DNA of 64,000 nucleotides from the NCBI GenBank assembly GCA_947172415.1, contig OX359195.1, positions 8,115,001 through 8,179,000 of the forward strand, written 5' to 3'. The notes under the pieces are model-generated. The model had not been told where the DNA came from, ran no database searches, and saw only the letters and a program-made list of their open reading frames with translations. Both the position numbers and the translations under genes were made by a program. The DNA comes from Chondrosia reniformis (Eukaryota > Porifera > Demospongiae > Chondrillida > Chondrillidae). Of the stretch, positions 53,269 to 64,000 are shown one piece after another (the stretch's first letter is position 1; every line of letters begins with the position of its first letter).

Positions 53269-55789
53269 ATGTCCCTACTAATTACATACTTCTGGTTTCT
53301 GCCAATTTGTAAAGGTATTTTGTTGGAGTGGAATAAGTACACTGAAGCCAAGGTGACAAAAGTGGGTGAAATGAAAGATGGAGAGTAAGTCCCTGTTAGT
53401 TTGTTTTAGTACAAGTTGTGTGTACACTTGTAGTGTGGTGTGCTTCTCTCTTGTGCTAGGATGAAGGAGGTGGACCTGGGACAGGGCAAGGCCCTCCTCG
53501 TGTATCAAGATGGAGAGTACAGCGCCATTGGACACAAGTGCACACATTTTGGGGCACCTCTGGCCAAGGGTTACCTGGGCAATGGTAGAGTGCGTTGTCC
53601 ATGGCATGGAGCCTGCTTCAATGTAAAGACGGGAGACATTGAAGACTTTCCCGGACTGGATGGCATTCACAAGTTTGAGGTTGGCTGGAGAGAGCATTAC
53701 TGAGAGATGGGACGTACCTCAATGCATGTTGAGATAGAATTTTAATCTGCTGCTTGTTTCAAATAGGTGAAGGTAGTTGGAGAAGACGTAATTGTGAAGG
53801 CTGAGAAAGCTGCTCTTAAAAACTTTAGAAGAACACTGCCAATGTGCTCTGGAAAACCTGAAGAAGATTCCAGAACATTCCTCATAATTGGTGGAGGTAA
53901 GGCACTATATCTAGTAGGATTCAATGAAATGTGTAAATAATATTTCTTAACAAATATTTTACTAGAGATTACAAGATAAAGAAATGAGTGGTATTGAAAG
54001 TCTTCTGTTTTCTTCCTCTGTATAAAGGTCCAGCTGCTCAAGAGTGTGTCGAGACCTTGAGGCAGCAAGGGTTCAAAGGTCGAGTAATCATGGCTGCTAA
54101 GGAGAGCTCCAGACCTTATGACCGGACACTACTCAGCAAACGACTCATGGCCACAGCTCAGGACATTGCTCTTCGGCCAGCGACCTTCTATGATGAACAC
54201 TTCATTGAGTTGAGGCTGGAGAAAGAGGTACTTAGATAGCAATCCATCCATCCCATCCACCCATCCATCCACCCATCCATCCACCCATCCATCCACCCAT
54301 CCATCCATCCATCCATACATCCATCTATCCATCTATCCATTTTGCCATTTGACCACTTGACAGGCTACTGGTATAGATACAACTGAAAAGATTGTTAAGT
54401 TTGCTGATGGTGGAACAATCAAATACGATGTCCTCTTCATCGGAACAGGCTCCACCCCCAGGAAGCTGGACATACCAGGATCGGACCTCAAGAACATCTT
54501 TGTCCTTCGCAGCCCATCTCAAGGAAATGCCTTTGCTACAGAGGCTAAAGACAAGAAAGTAGTGGTTATTGGTGGTGGCTTCATTGGTGAGTAGTATTCG
54601 GGAGGGGTGGTAGCATTTCAACTGATACTGTGTATGCATTTGTGTGTGTGTGTTAGGAATTGAGGTAGTTGCCTCCATGTGCAAGACAGCTGCCAGTGTC
54701 ACTTGTGTTGCTAGGAGGGAGCCATTTGTGGGTGTGTTCGGGGAAGAGGTTGCTGTTGCCTTGAAGAAGGTATTTTATGTAGGTAATAATTCTCTCTAGT
54801 CAATTTAAACACTTGTGGTCACATCTCTGATAGTTGAATGAAGATAAAGGAGCAGCATTTGTTGTTGGTGATAGCCCAGTTGAGTTCAAAGGGGAGAATG
54901 GTCAGCTAACTGGTGTTGTCCTCCAATCTGGTAAAGTGCTCGAGGCTGATGTGTGCCTACTTGGTCTAGGAGTGACACCCTCCACAGAGTTCCTTAAAGG
55001 ATCAGGCTTTAACATGACAGAGCGTGGAGAAGTGGTTGTCGATGAAGTGTGTAATCTCCTCATCAACACAACCCCTAATTCATTCCCATGTCACCTGCTC
55101 CACTCTAACCTGTCTCTCCCCACCTGCCACACCTTCACCTGCCCCTCCCACCTGCCACACCTTCACCTGCCTCTCCTACCTCCATTCCTCTAGTATATGA
55201 AGGTAGCAGATAACGTGTATGCCGGAGGAGATGTAGTTCGTTTCCCTCTTCCACTGATTGGAGACACAGCTAACATTGGTCACTGGCAGATAGCCAACAA
55301 GCATGGCCGTGTGGCAGCCAAGAACATGCTGGGACAAAATGTTCCCTTTGACAGTATTCCCTTCTTCTGGACAATGTTCCAGGGCAAGAGTGTGCGATAT
55401 TGTGGTAAGTATGAGCTGCCATTTTGTTTTAGACTACACCTTACAAATGGACATTTGTTTACAATATATGCAGGGCATGCAGCAACATGGGATGACATCA
55501 TTATAGAGGGAAACCCCCAGGAATACAACTTTGTAGCTCATTTTGTCAAGGCAGGCAAAGTGGTAGCTGTTGCTGCTATGACACCGGAGCCAACAGTCGC
55601 CAAAGCTGCAGAACTGCTTTACAGTGGAAAGATGTACACTCCAGAGGAGATTAGGTATGCTGTACATTGTGTTGGTTTGACAGTGAGTCACCAGAATGTT
55701 GTTAATTGAAACGTTATACTTATAATTGCTTATATCTCGTATATATTGTATGTAGAAATACTCCAGGGCTGCTCAAGGGTCAGAAGTGA
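53269..55789 (+). CDS. AIFM3: AIFM3-like Rieske/FAD-NAD oxidoreductase, copy B
   Basis: Exons 53269-53384, 53460-53679, 53767-53896, 54028-54227, 54364-54586, 54657-54769, 54834-55046, 55194-55404, 55474-55654 and 55756-55789 join to 546 aa. The fold matches copy A: Rieske ligands Cys66, His68, Cys85 and His88, FAD motif GGGPAAQE, NAD motif GGGFIGIE, and a C-terminal [11 protein letters not shown]. One intron of copy A (between its exons 4 and 5) is absent here. The start is chosen as the in-frame ATG at 53269, giving a hydrophobic N-terminus ([19 protein letters not shown]) in place of the presequence/myristoylation start of copy A, so its cell location may differ. The first exon could instead begin at an acceptor at 53314. 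The Rieske exon and exon 8 are nearly identical to copy A; the other exons are clearly diverged. Confidence 0.85.
54241..54345. repeat. ATCCATCCACCC repeat in AIFM3-B intron 4
   Basis: Tetranucleotide/dodecanucleotide ATCC-ACCC array occupying almost all of a 136-bp intron. Confidence 0.9.
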
Positions 55790-56039
55790 AATTATTCAAG
55801 AAAAGAGATATATACTTTAGATGTTACAGACAATATATAGCACATGCAAGAAGTTACAATATATGTAATGCCAAAAATTCAATACAATTCACAGTCTCTA
55901 TATGTACACCAGACCAGAATGTTGTTCTCTCTGTTATATGAGGCACATATGGGAGATTGAACCACAAATAATATGTGTACAGGTAAAATTGCTTGGAAGG
56001 ATGTGCACTGATGTAATTTGTAATTAACATAGCTTTTCC

Positions 56040-56869
56040 TTAAAAACACCATATACATACAAGATGGATCTGCTACCTGTAGATTGATGGATTGGGAGGC
56101 TATAAGCTAAGAAAAGATTATGCATGGGCTTCTGGTTTAAGGTGCTACAGATGAAGCCAGAGAGACTCATCAGGTCCATTGCTGAGGAATTTCTGGAGAA
56201 GGGAAGTAAAATCAAATGGTTAGCTGACCTGAGGAAGACTCTAAAGGAACTGGGATGGGGAAATGTAGTAGGGATGGAAGTGGGAATATGTCTGAAGGGG
56301 AGAGTAGGCAGATTGATTATAGTGTCTGGAGAGTGGTGAAGGCTAGATGGGAAGCAGACCTGGAGAAGAAACTGAAGCTGAAAGTGATAAGGGAGATTGC
56401 AAGGGGAGATATGAGCTATAGATGTGTGGATGTAGGGAACGAGAGGCTGAGAAGGATGTTGACCTGAGCACAGGAAGATGGAGTGGTCTACCCAGAGAAG
56501 AAAGAACATGCCCTGTATGTTCGGTTCCAGTGATTGAAGATGTACAACATTTCATTCTAAAGTGTGAGCTTGGTAAAGAGGAATGGAAGGATCTCTTCTC
56601 ATTGTTACAGAGATTAGGGGTGGAGGTGGAGCAGCAGGAAGACATTCAGAAGACAGCATCCATACTGCAAGTGGCAGCGAAAGAGGAAGGAGTAGCTAGA
56701 ATGATAAAGAAGATGTGGATTTAATGTGTTTGTTTTGTAACAGTATACCTTGGACTGGACTGTTAACTGTTTTTAACTTTTTACTTTCTTGTATAGTGCT
56801 GCATGGGGCATACTCTCACCCTAGTGTGCAATGCACATGGTGCACTTAAAAATTTAATAATAATAATAA
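56040..56869 (+). mobile_element. 5'-truncated LINE (non-LTR retrotransposon) 3' end
   Basis: Broken reading frames across the block encode ERLIRSIAEEFLEKGSKIKW and ADLEKKLKLKVIREIA, then RWSGLPREERTCPVCSVPVI with EDVQHFILKC. The Cys-x2-Cys...His-x4-Cys pattern after a Trp-rich PREER segment is typical of the extreme C-terminus of LINE ORF2 (CR1/Jockey/RTE-like; clade not assigned). The coding part is interrupted by frame changes and stops at about 56465-56490. A 3' UTR with GTGCTGCATGGGGCATACTC and a (TAA)n tail (about 56855-56869) follows. No endonuclease or polymerase domain remains, so it cannot move itself. Confidence 0.8.
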
Positions 56870-57221
56870 TATGCATCACTTCTGTGCTTGGGTGCATCCC
56901 ATTATGCTATTATGCATACTGCACCTAATTAAACACAGTTCAGTTTCAGTATAATATTATGCGTTCTTATCTAATCACATAAAGATATATCTCGTTTAGT
57001 TACGTACTTCTTTCAGACATATATATACCTTCCCTAACTTTTCAATGTTTTCATAACTATGTATTTGTTATGCAATAATTTACAAGAGTATACTGGATGC
57101 TCATGTTGAATTCATCGTTTTCCTCACTTGGGGATTGTAATGATTGTACAATGATTATTTTGTTTCACAATTATTCTGAAATATACATAGTTTTTTTTAC
57201 AAAATATTAAGGAAAAACTGT

Positions 57222-58115
57222 TCAAACAATAGTTCTTAAATTCTTCATGGTTGTGAAGAGGCCATGTTCTAGCTTTGTGTCTTCTCCTTTTGAGTGGTTA
57301 CTGGATTGTTGCTTCAGTACTTCTTTTTGCATCACTTTACTGACTGTAAAGGTGACCCCAGGGCACACCACGAGGAGGTAGAAGTACTTCGTGCCCCAAA
57401 AGGCCTCCGGTTTCTCAACTCTGTTTGACACTTCCACTACTTGCGTCGTAAGAGAAGCTGCTCGGGAACGGTCCGGCGTACCTGACCGACCTGTGACCAG
57501 TTACTAGTCCTGCACTGCCTCACGCTACGGACAGAACAAGCCCGACCCTGGCGGACCACAAACTCCCACCAATGAGAATCATCATGTGCACACAACGCAG
57601 CTTGAGAGCACTGTACACAGACTTTAGCTCATTGGGATCGGCCAGGTTGCTTTAGAGTAGGGACCCATCGATGAACTATATAAGAAAAGAATTAGAGAAT
57701 ACCATGTAAAATTGCAATTGTAATACAAATTTTAAATGTCTTCAAAACCAACCTGATGCGGCAGCCTACAATAGCTTCCTGACCGACTACGTAGTGGCAC
57801 TGGACCCACGCTCCTCCAGGTACGGGTCGTATAGCAAGAATCCGCAAGTGCCAATTTAACACACAAGCAGGATTAATAGTGAGATACATCTCCAGGCACT
57901 AACCCATAGGTAGAGAGACCACCCCACTATACGAACACCGATGACCCTTTGTCGCATGGTACCATGGTCGTGCTCCTACCACGGTTTTCGCATCGATCCA
58001 CACCAAAGTAGACCTCCAGAGTTGATAGCCCGGAGGCCAAAGACTGGAAATTTCTCCGACTACTTATTAGAAATTGTCGGCGGGAAACTTGGTGAACTTG
58101 GCGGAAAATCGTGGA
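57222..58115 (-). other. Unresolved gene-like block, possibly non-coding or decayed
   Basis: GC is higher here than in the surrounding 3 kb. On the minus strand a clean intron is visible: donor after CGCATCAG (about 57756) and acceptor CTTATATAG (about 57677). A last open stretch, 57222 to about 57500, reads RVEKPEAFWGTKYF, then YLLVVCPGVTFTVSKVMQKE, and stop. An earlier stretch at 57757-57889 reads RILAIRPVPGGAWVQCHYVV. In the order expected from the splice sites the frame closes quickly, so no intact protein was assembled. Upstream (58077-58112) are GGCGGGAAA and TTGGCGGAAAA, E2F-like sites. No family was recognised. Confidence 0.3.
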
Positions 58116-60504
58116 ATTGAAATTTTGCTTATTGTTTTCGAGGTCCTATTCAAGAACAATAGACAACATGCAGAACATGACCCAGCCTATTCAGCAAGTT
58201 GTTATTGTTACTGAGTAAACATGCATGGCTATTCAGCTAAGCAAATCACTGCATGTAGATCTCTTTGAACTTTTAATTCATTTAGCGTAAATCAATTTTT
58301 AAACACATGCACAACTCTTGCGAGCACATGAATATGTCATTGACTTGCAAATCTTTTGATTATAGCATGCACAACACAGGACGTTGAGAATCAATGATAC
58401 AGATGTAGTTAGCAAGAATCACAGGTTCCTAAATTATCATATCATTAAATATAAACAATGAAGAGTATTGACCATACGTCCCTTGTACCTTCTGTATGAC
58501 GACTTACATGCAGATTCACGAGGTATAGCGTATAACCTATTTAGAAGTACATCTCCAATAAATCATTACCTATAAAAGTCGTTTGACTCTTGGTTTATGA
58601 TTGATGTTCAATTATTCTATTGCTCAATCAATTTGTGAATCCAAAATGGCCGTTGCTTCAGAAGCTCAATTGCTAGTTTGAGTAACTTTGGCGTTGTACA
58701 TACCCTACGTAGGCTACACTAATTGGTAGGTCGTCTTGTTTAGTGAATCAGACAAACTTTATATATCTATAGCTTCTTTAAATGATGTGTTATTTAACAT
58801 TAGTCAATTGATCATGTTTAATGTTTGTTTCCTTAATAAGTTACAATGTTATGATTAGCATTATATTTAGCTTCTGTAACTCGTATAAGAATGCTTATTT
58901 ATGAGACTGTTTAAAATCTAATTTGAACTCGAAGTACAATTTACATAACACTTGTTGTGCAGCCTTTACTTTATTTGCTGTATTTTAATTCATTACAGAA
59001 GTGTCATAGTAACTCCTAACAACATGTTCAATTTAGAATAAGAAGGACTGAGTGGTGGGGGATCATTACAGTTATTGGCTTACCCCATTCAGGTGGGAAA
59101 AGATAGTGAGGAAAGATATTACAAATGCAATCTGGAATTAGCATGTAATGTATTAATTTTCAGAGAGAAAGTCTCCATAACAACCAGGTGCAGTTCCCTG
59201 GCAACCATTCAATTAGTTATGTAATTAGTAATTAGTAATTGTTCCTATAGCTCTCACTTGTAGAACAAACTTCACACATGTAAGTCAAGACCTAGTCAGC
59301 TGATCCCAATAATGAGTTTCTCCAAAGTCATTTATTAATGGATGTACATGAAGAAACAACATTAACTTGTTTAACATAAAGATGATGTAGTGTGTGTACT
59401 TCATGTGCATGTTTTAACAGGTCCTATCTGTGACTGCTATTGGTAGAGAATTACTTGGTAGATTATTAAACTGTTATTTGACCTGATACTGATTATTTAG
59501 ACATTTTCTATCTGTTTCACTGCAACAGCACATCTTTCAGTTCCTGTTAAGTGTAATTCAGGTTTCATAATAACCTAACTTGCACATATAATTTGGTTGA
59601 AATAGATCATATTTGGATAATTTTAATTTTTTAAAATATTTTGATTAACAATGCTAGATAGTTAGACATCATTTGTGATTGCCTATTAACTAAGAAAGTT
59701 CCTTAGAGTGTTCTAACTTTAGAGAACTGTTAGGGAGCAACAACAAAGAACAATAGTGGCCAAGTTCAAAACAACTGAATAACAATCTTTTGACAGCGAA
59801 TGACATTTTTGCACAAGGCCGTTCAATAACAGCCAAGCATTACTATAGCAACATTTCAATAAAACTTTTCAGGATTGCCATGGAAACAAATCAATATGTA
59901 TATACCGATTTACTGTTATGCCTTGAAAATGGTTTCTAAGCAACAGAACTTTGGTACATATGATGGTTTGGTCCAACCTAATATACAGCTACTGCTGCTA
60001 GTTACAATTATTCATTGATAAATTACAATAAATACTACGTATCTTCAATAAACAAAACAACTACATATACAGTTTGTGTGCGTGTTAAGAAGTTTGCTAT
60101 GACAACCATATAATATTACAATTTGTGTCTTTGTCTTTTACAAAGAATACCAAGTTCTCTTCAGAAACATCATTAAGGAATCCGAGGTATATTTGCTTTT
60201 GAAAAGAGGACTGTGGTCTGGTTTCTTATAGAGAGTTTCTCAGTCTAGTGAAGTTGACAGTTATTATTACTTGTGTACGTGTTCAGACATTGCATACAAC
60301 TCTTATTCTGTAAAATGAGTTTTTTAAAGACATGCACATGTCTACATACTTTTTGGAACCTCATTAATATACAGATCATATTTTTGTCAATTATATTTGT
60401 CACACGAGCAAGATACGTGCACAAAATGGCTGCCCATTGATTACCTTTTGCCGGTGATAACGATCCATCGATTCTTGTGATTTCTGTGAGCTAATTCGAT
60501 AAAG
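58116..60504. other. AT-rich intergenic sequence
   Basis: No gene, satellite or recognisable element. A CCAAAATGGCCGTTGC block at about 58641 resembles the YY1-type sites at gene starts elsewhere in the window but has no gene behind it that I can see. An AAAATGGCTGCC block at about 60423 lies 80 bp before the AASDHPPT start and is the likely promoter element of that gene. Confidence 0.5.
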
Positions 60505-62198
60505 ATGTACAAAGCCATGTCCAGAGTGCGATGGTACTTTAATTGCCGAGATTGGGCCCCGAGCGAGCAGGAATGGGTAAAGGCGATGGCTTGTATTCAA
60601 GAGGAAGAATCTGAAAGAATTAATAAATTTGTATTTCGAGATGACGCCAAATTATCTTTGGTAAGTATACATTATTATGATATTCCACTAACCCTGCACA
60701 ATGCTCTATATCTCGTGTCTTGTAGGCAGGTCGTATTCTAGCTAGAACGTTTCTATGTGAAGCCTACTCCCTCAATAATTCATCTCTTAATTTACAGCGA
60801 TCCTATTTTGGAAAACCATTCGTGGTGAGTGTTCATAGTGCTAATTTGTATATGCAGTGTCTGATAAGGTTGTATGCTTGCAGGTGGATACAGGGAGGGA
60901 GTGCTCCAGGATAGATTTCAGCATATCACATCAGGGAAAGTACGTGATACTGGCCGGAGATGTGGACTGTTTGAGTGAGTCAGTGTATTCTACTGGTTAC
61001 TAGTAATGCCTGTAGCTGATGTGAAGTGACTCCATTTTAGATGATTAATTATTTCCACGAGCACGTGTATACATAACTCTATTGTATATGTTGAATTGCT
61101 AATATTGATGGTATGTTCTGTACTTGTGTATTTTTGCTTACAGTTGGAGCAGATGTGATGGATATTGATCAAACGGGTGAGTCATCATACAGTGAGTCAC
61201 ACTGCATCCAGTGACTGTTGCTATGGTAATGTGTGTAGGGTCTTCCCCTGATTTGTTTCACATTATGAGAAGGCAGTTTAACCCAAGGGAGTGGGAGTAT
61301 ATTAAGTCACCTGACCAGTCACATGACCAGCTGGCAAGATTCTACAGATTTTGGGTGAGCAATTCCTCTAACCATGTCTGTTGATTGCTTTACAAGGAGT
61401 AGATTGCTCCTTCTGTGTTGGACTAGTTTTCAGTCTCTTCTGTTGAACCTGTGCTGTAGTGTTTAAAGGAGAGTTATGTGAAGGCTTTAGGTAGAGGAAT
61501 AGGGTTTGGCGTAGGAGCCATTGACTGTCGGCCATCTTGTAACCCCTGGACACCAGGCTCCCTCACAACAGATACATACCTAGTCATCAGAGATAATGAC
61601 ACAAGAGGTGAATGGATCTTTGAGGAAAGCTTCCTGGACTATAAGGCAAGTAATCAGTAGGCACACCTCCCTCCTCACAGTCACACCTCCCTCCTCACAG
61701 TCACACCTCCCTCCTCACAGTCACACCTCCCTCCTCACAGTCAAGCCTCCCTCCTCACAGTCACGCCTCCCTCCTCACAGTCACGCCTCCCTCCTCACAG
61801 TCACGCCTCCCTCCTCACAGTCACGCCTCCCTCCTCACAGTCACGCCTCCCTCCTCACAGTCACGCCTCCCTCCTCACAGTCAAGCCTCCCTCCTCACAG
61901 TCACGCCTCCCTCCTCACAGTCACGCCTCCCTCCTCACAGTCAAGCCTCCCTCCTCACAGTCACACCTCCCTCCTCACAGTCAAGCCTCCCTCCTCACAG
62001 TCACACCTCCCTTCTCATTATATGCAGCATTGTGTTGCTGTGGCCGTGAAGCCTCTTCATACAAAGGAGAGGAGTGTCAGTCTACTGCCCTTTGTTCCCC
62101 AGTACATGTCGGACTGCTTATCAAGTCTGGAACCGATCCAAACTCCCTCACACACCAACTGGGACATGTTCACACACAAACAGGACAAATGTAGATAG
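60505..62198 (+). CDS. AASDHPPT: 4'-phosphopantetheinyl transferase
   Basis: Exons 60505-60660, 60726-60824, 60884-60974, 61144-61176, 61239-61354, 61460-61645 and 62028-62198 join to 283 aa. The enzyme moves 4'-phosphopantetheine from CoA to acyl-carrier proteins (cytosolic fatty-acid synthase, mitochondrial ACP). Exon 1 (VRWYFNCRDWAPSEQEW) matches human VRWAFSCGTWLPSRAEW. FSISHQGKYVILAG carries the conserved His, and IGADVMDID and WCLKESYVKALG carry the metal-binding Asp and Glu with the KES motif. The tail (NWDMFTHKQDKCR) corresponds to human FWDCFCFTEE. Six introns are GT-AG or short; the last one starts with GC (AAG followed by GCAAGT). That intron is filled by a 20-bp satellite. Tail to tail with the next gene, 153 bp apart. 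Confidence 0.95.
61661..62012. repeat. 20-bp acceptor-like minisatellite in AASDHPPT intron 6
   Basis: About 17 copies of TCACGCCTCCCTCCTCACAG (or ACACC/AAGCC variants). Every unit ends with a pyrimidine tract plus CACAG, a textbook 3' splice site, ahead of the real acceptor TTATATGCAG at 62027. Confidence 0.95.
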
Positions 62199-62351
62199 AT
62201 ATAGCGTTCTGTACATATGTTATGTATTCCAATGTACATATCAAGATTATCGTTATAATTGCAATACAATGTTTGAGATAATATATATAAGTTTGTTGTA
62301 AATATTTACAATAACAGTAATGAAAGTAGTAGTGTAGTTGATTTGGTGGTA

Positions 62352-63565
62352 TTAAGTCTTTTTAGCTCTGCATTTCCGTGCTATTGGAGTAGCCAGTTCC
62401 CCCAGTCTCTGAGAGGCCTGAGCATGTTGAGCAGCCTTGGAGACCTTCCAGGCATTCGGATCATAATCCTCGTGCTGTTCATTTCTGCTCTTTGCCTGCG
62501 CCAGTTTCTTGACTCTCTCAGTTGCCATAGCAGAAAGTGTAGATCTCTCCATCTGCCACTGTACGTTCCTGCACAAGGAGCAGAGTAACAGGATCCTCAG
62601 ATATACACATGAATATTATTATACTGAAGGATCACTATATTGGACACTAAACAGTGACATACTTCTTTTTAGTAAAATGCTACACTTTCCAAGTTTAATC
62701 TTAATCAATTCTTAAGTAGTCAGCTGACATACGTAAACAGTAGTGTGTCGTACATATTCAACAAGAGAATTTAATGACTTGTGCTGCGCACTAAATATGG
62801 CACACATGAAGATTACATAATTAATATGTCATGCTATGCTAATACATGTATACTAATACTAACCTTGGAGGCTTATACTGTGAGTGACACTGCTTATTGC
62901 GTGCTAGTTCGTCCACCCGACCGCTGGTGGTGGCAGTGAGGGCAGAGGGAGGGATCTGGCTCTCCCACTCCCCCCAGTCCCAAACACTGTTCTCCATGAT
63001 GAGCAGCGGAGGATAAGTCTTGTGACGAGCCAAGCTCCCTAATCTGTCACTTGCTCGTGCTCTAAGTGCAGCTGGAGGTACAGCTGTCATCACTGGTTTG
63101 GGTGGGTGGTAGTCCACGTGGGCGGTCTTTGGGCGTGCCAGGCTGGTGGTTCTCATGGAGGGCGTGGCTCTCAGGATAGTCGGATCGATGCTCCAGATGG
63201 GGGTGGGGCGATCACCGATATATTCCCTATGCATTGCCTTTGGTTGAGTGAGTTCGGTCAACCTTCTCGTCAATTCTACAAGTAGAACATGCTACTAAAA
63301 GAGACATATTTCCTGTATTCAGTTGTGGCTTACTTGGCTTCGTTGTACTGCAGTAGTCCTTTTTGGCCAAATTATTGTCCCAGTACACTGATCTCCTAAC
63401 AGTGGAGATGCGCGATATATCAAGGATACAGGATTGCAAGTAGCAACACGAAGTGATATAGAATTGCTTCTATTATACTTACCTGTCTTCAAGAAATCCA
63501 TCTGGTAGGCCTTTTGGATGTGAAAGCAGTTCTACTCGCGGCAGTCGTGTAGATACTGTCTCCAT
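62352..63565 (-). CDS. THEG/SPMAP2-like sperm microtubule-associated protein
   Basis: Exons 63483-63565, 63334-63395, 62864-63275 and 62352-62568 join to 257 aa. The protein is made of short repeats following R-x(3)-L-x(2)-x-K: RVELLSHPK, RLTELTQPK, RTTSLARPK, RLGSLARHK, RVDELARNK, RVKKLAQAK and RLGELATPI, each about 35-45 residues apart and followed by aromatic residues. This is the THEG repeat pattern of the testis-expressed SPMAP2/SPMAP2L family, microtubule inner proteins of the sperm axoneme. It suggests expression in flagellated cells. Orthology to one vertebrate member is not claimed. The basic C-terminus (ARKCRAKKT) is complete. Confidence 0.78.
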
Positions 63566-63710
63566 TTAAGTTTCTCTAGCTGGCAGCCATGTTATCAAAG
63601 TCGTCATGACAACCATCTCTATACCCTTGTGTAAATCGATACCCTATTAAGCCTATATACAGGATGAGCTAAAGTCAGTTAAACTAGCCCATGCACACCT
63701 ACACATTGTA
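63566..63710. promoter_or_regulatory. 145-bp head-to-head promoter
   Basis: Lies between the THEG-like start and the next + strand start. Contains GGCAGCCATGTTAT at about 63581 (minus strand ACATGGCTGCC, the YY1-type core seen at other starts here). Confidence 0.5.
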
Positions 63711-64000
63711 ATGGACGGTGGTAACAAAGAAGGCCAATCTGAGGGCTCCCGTTCACAATCAAACTCTGACACTAGTATTGCATCACTAAACGACAAATCC
63801 TCTTCATCAAGTGGCAATAAGAGAGGAGCTGGAGCACTGGGTACTGGTCAAAATGATGAAGATCCAAAGGACGGCTCAAGTAACTACTCTCAGATATTTG
63901 GGCCATGCAGCTCGGAAGCATCCAAACCAAAACAGAAACAAGTTGAGCCTGAATGTGATGATAAAGATCATAAAACACAAAAATGTCTCAAAGAATGGGA
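63711..64000 (+). CDS. N-terminal part of an unidentified protein (runs off right edge)
   Basis: An ATG at 63711 opens a frame that stays open to the end of the window (96 codons). It begins MDGGNKEGQSEGSRSQSNSD and is Ser/Asn/Lys/Asp-rich and disordered-looking, with SNYSQIFGPCSSEASK near residue 63. Support comes from its position 145 bp from an oppositely oriented gene and from the long open frame. No family was recognised. Confidence 0.5.
   Translation, partial: MDGGNKEGQSEGSRSQSNSDTSIASLNDKSSSSSGNKRGAGALGTGQNDEDPKDGSSNYSQIFGPCSSEASKPKQKQVEPECDDKDHKTQKCLKEW

Noticed and set aside
61596-62198. Continuous 200-codon + strand frame across the AASDHPPT satellite as one long last exon
   Set aside because: It reads through 17 repeat units; splicing with the GC donor at 61646 and acceptor at 62027 restores the conserved enzyme sequence, although the read-through isoform is not impossible.

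Overview
The window is animal nuclear DNA: short-exon, GT-AG spliced genes on both strands, moderately AT-rich, with many intronic minisatellites. I could assemble twelve genes exon by exon with consistent reading phase, plus a gene cut by each edge. An IRS/DOK-type docking protein, a Rabex-5-like VPS9 exchange factor, NUP42, MRNIP and a sperm microtubule protein together point to a metazoan. The compact gene spacing and short introns would fit a sponge or another early-branching animal, but that placement is inference.

Layout: 0.3-1.7 kb (-) the 5' part of a ZNF512-like zinc-finger gene. 2.3-9.3 kb (-) Pumilio, 752 aa, eight intact PUF repeats. 9.7-14.4 kb no confident gene; CT-rich and G-rich satellites. 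14.5-17.2 kb (-) PIGL, head to head with 17.5-28.9 kb (+) a VPS9 Rab GEF whose introns hold a 1.6-kb higher-order minisatellite and an E-box-rich inverted repeat. 29.9-31.6 kb (+) a PH-PTB docking protein. 31.8-41.9 kb (+) NUP42. 42.2-43.1 kb (-) TSEN34, head to head with 43.3-47.3 kb (+) MCM3. 47.5-48.8 kb (+) MRNIP. 49.0-55.8 kb (+) two tandem AIFM3-like genes. 56.0-56.9 kb (+) a truncated LINE 3' end. 57.2-58.1 kb an unresolved gene-like block. 60.5-62.2 kb (+) AASDHPPT, tail to tail with 62.4-63.6 kb (-) a THEG/SPMAP2-like gene, which is head to head with an unidentified gene running off the right edge.

Most genes are housekeeping: mRNA control (Pumilio), GPI-anchor synthesis (PIGL), endosomal trafficking (VPS9), receptor signalling (docking protein), mRNA export (NUP42), tRNA splicing (TSEN34), DNA replication and break repair (MCM3, MRNIP), redox/cell death (AIFM3 pair) and carrier-protein activation (AASDHPPT). 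Spacing is tight: 145-360 bp between head-to-head start codons and about 180-210 bp between several same-strand genes. No tRNA, rRNA, CRISPR array, retrovirus-like element or Polinton was recognised.
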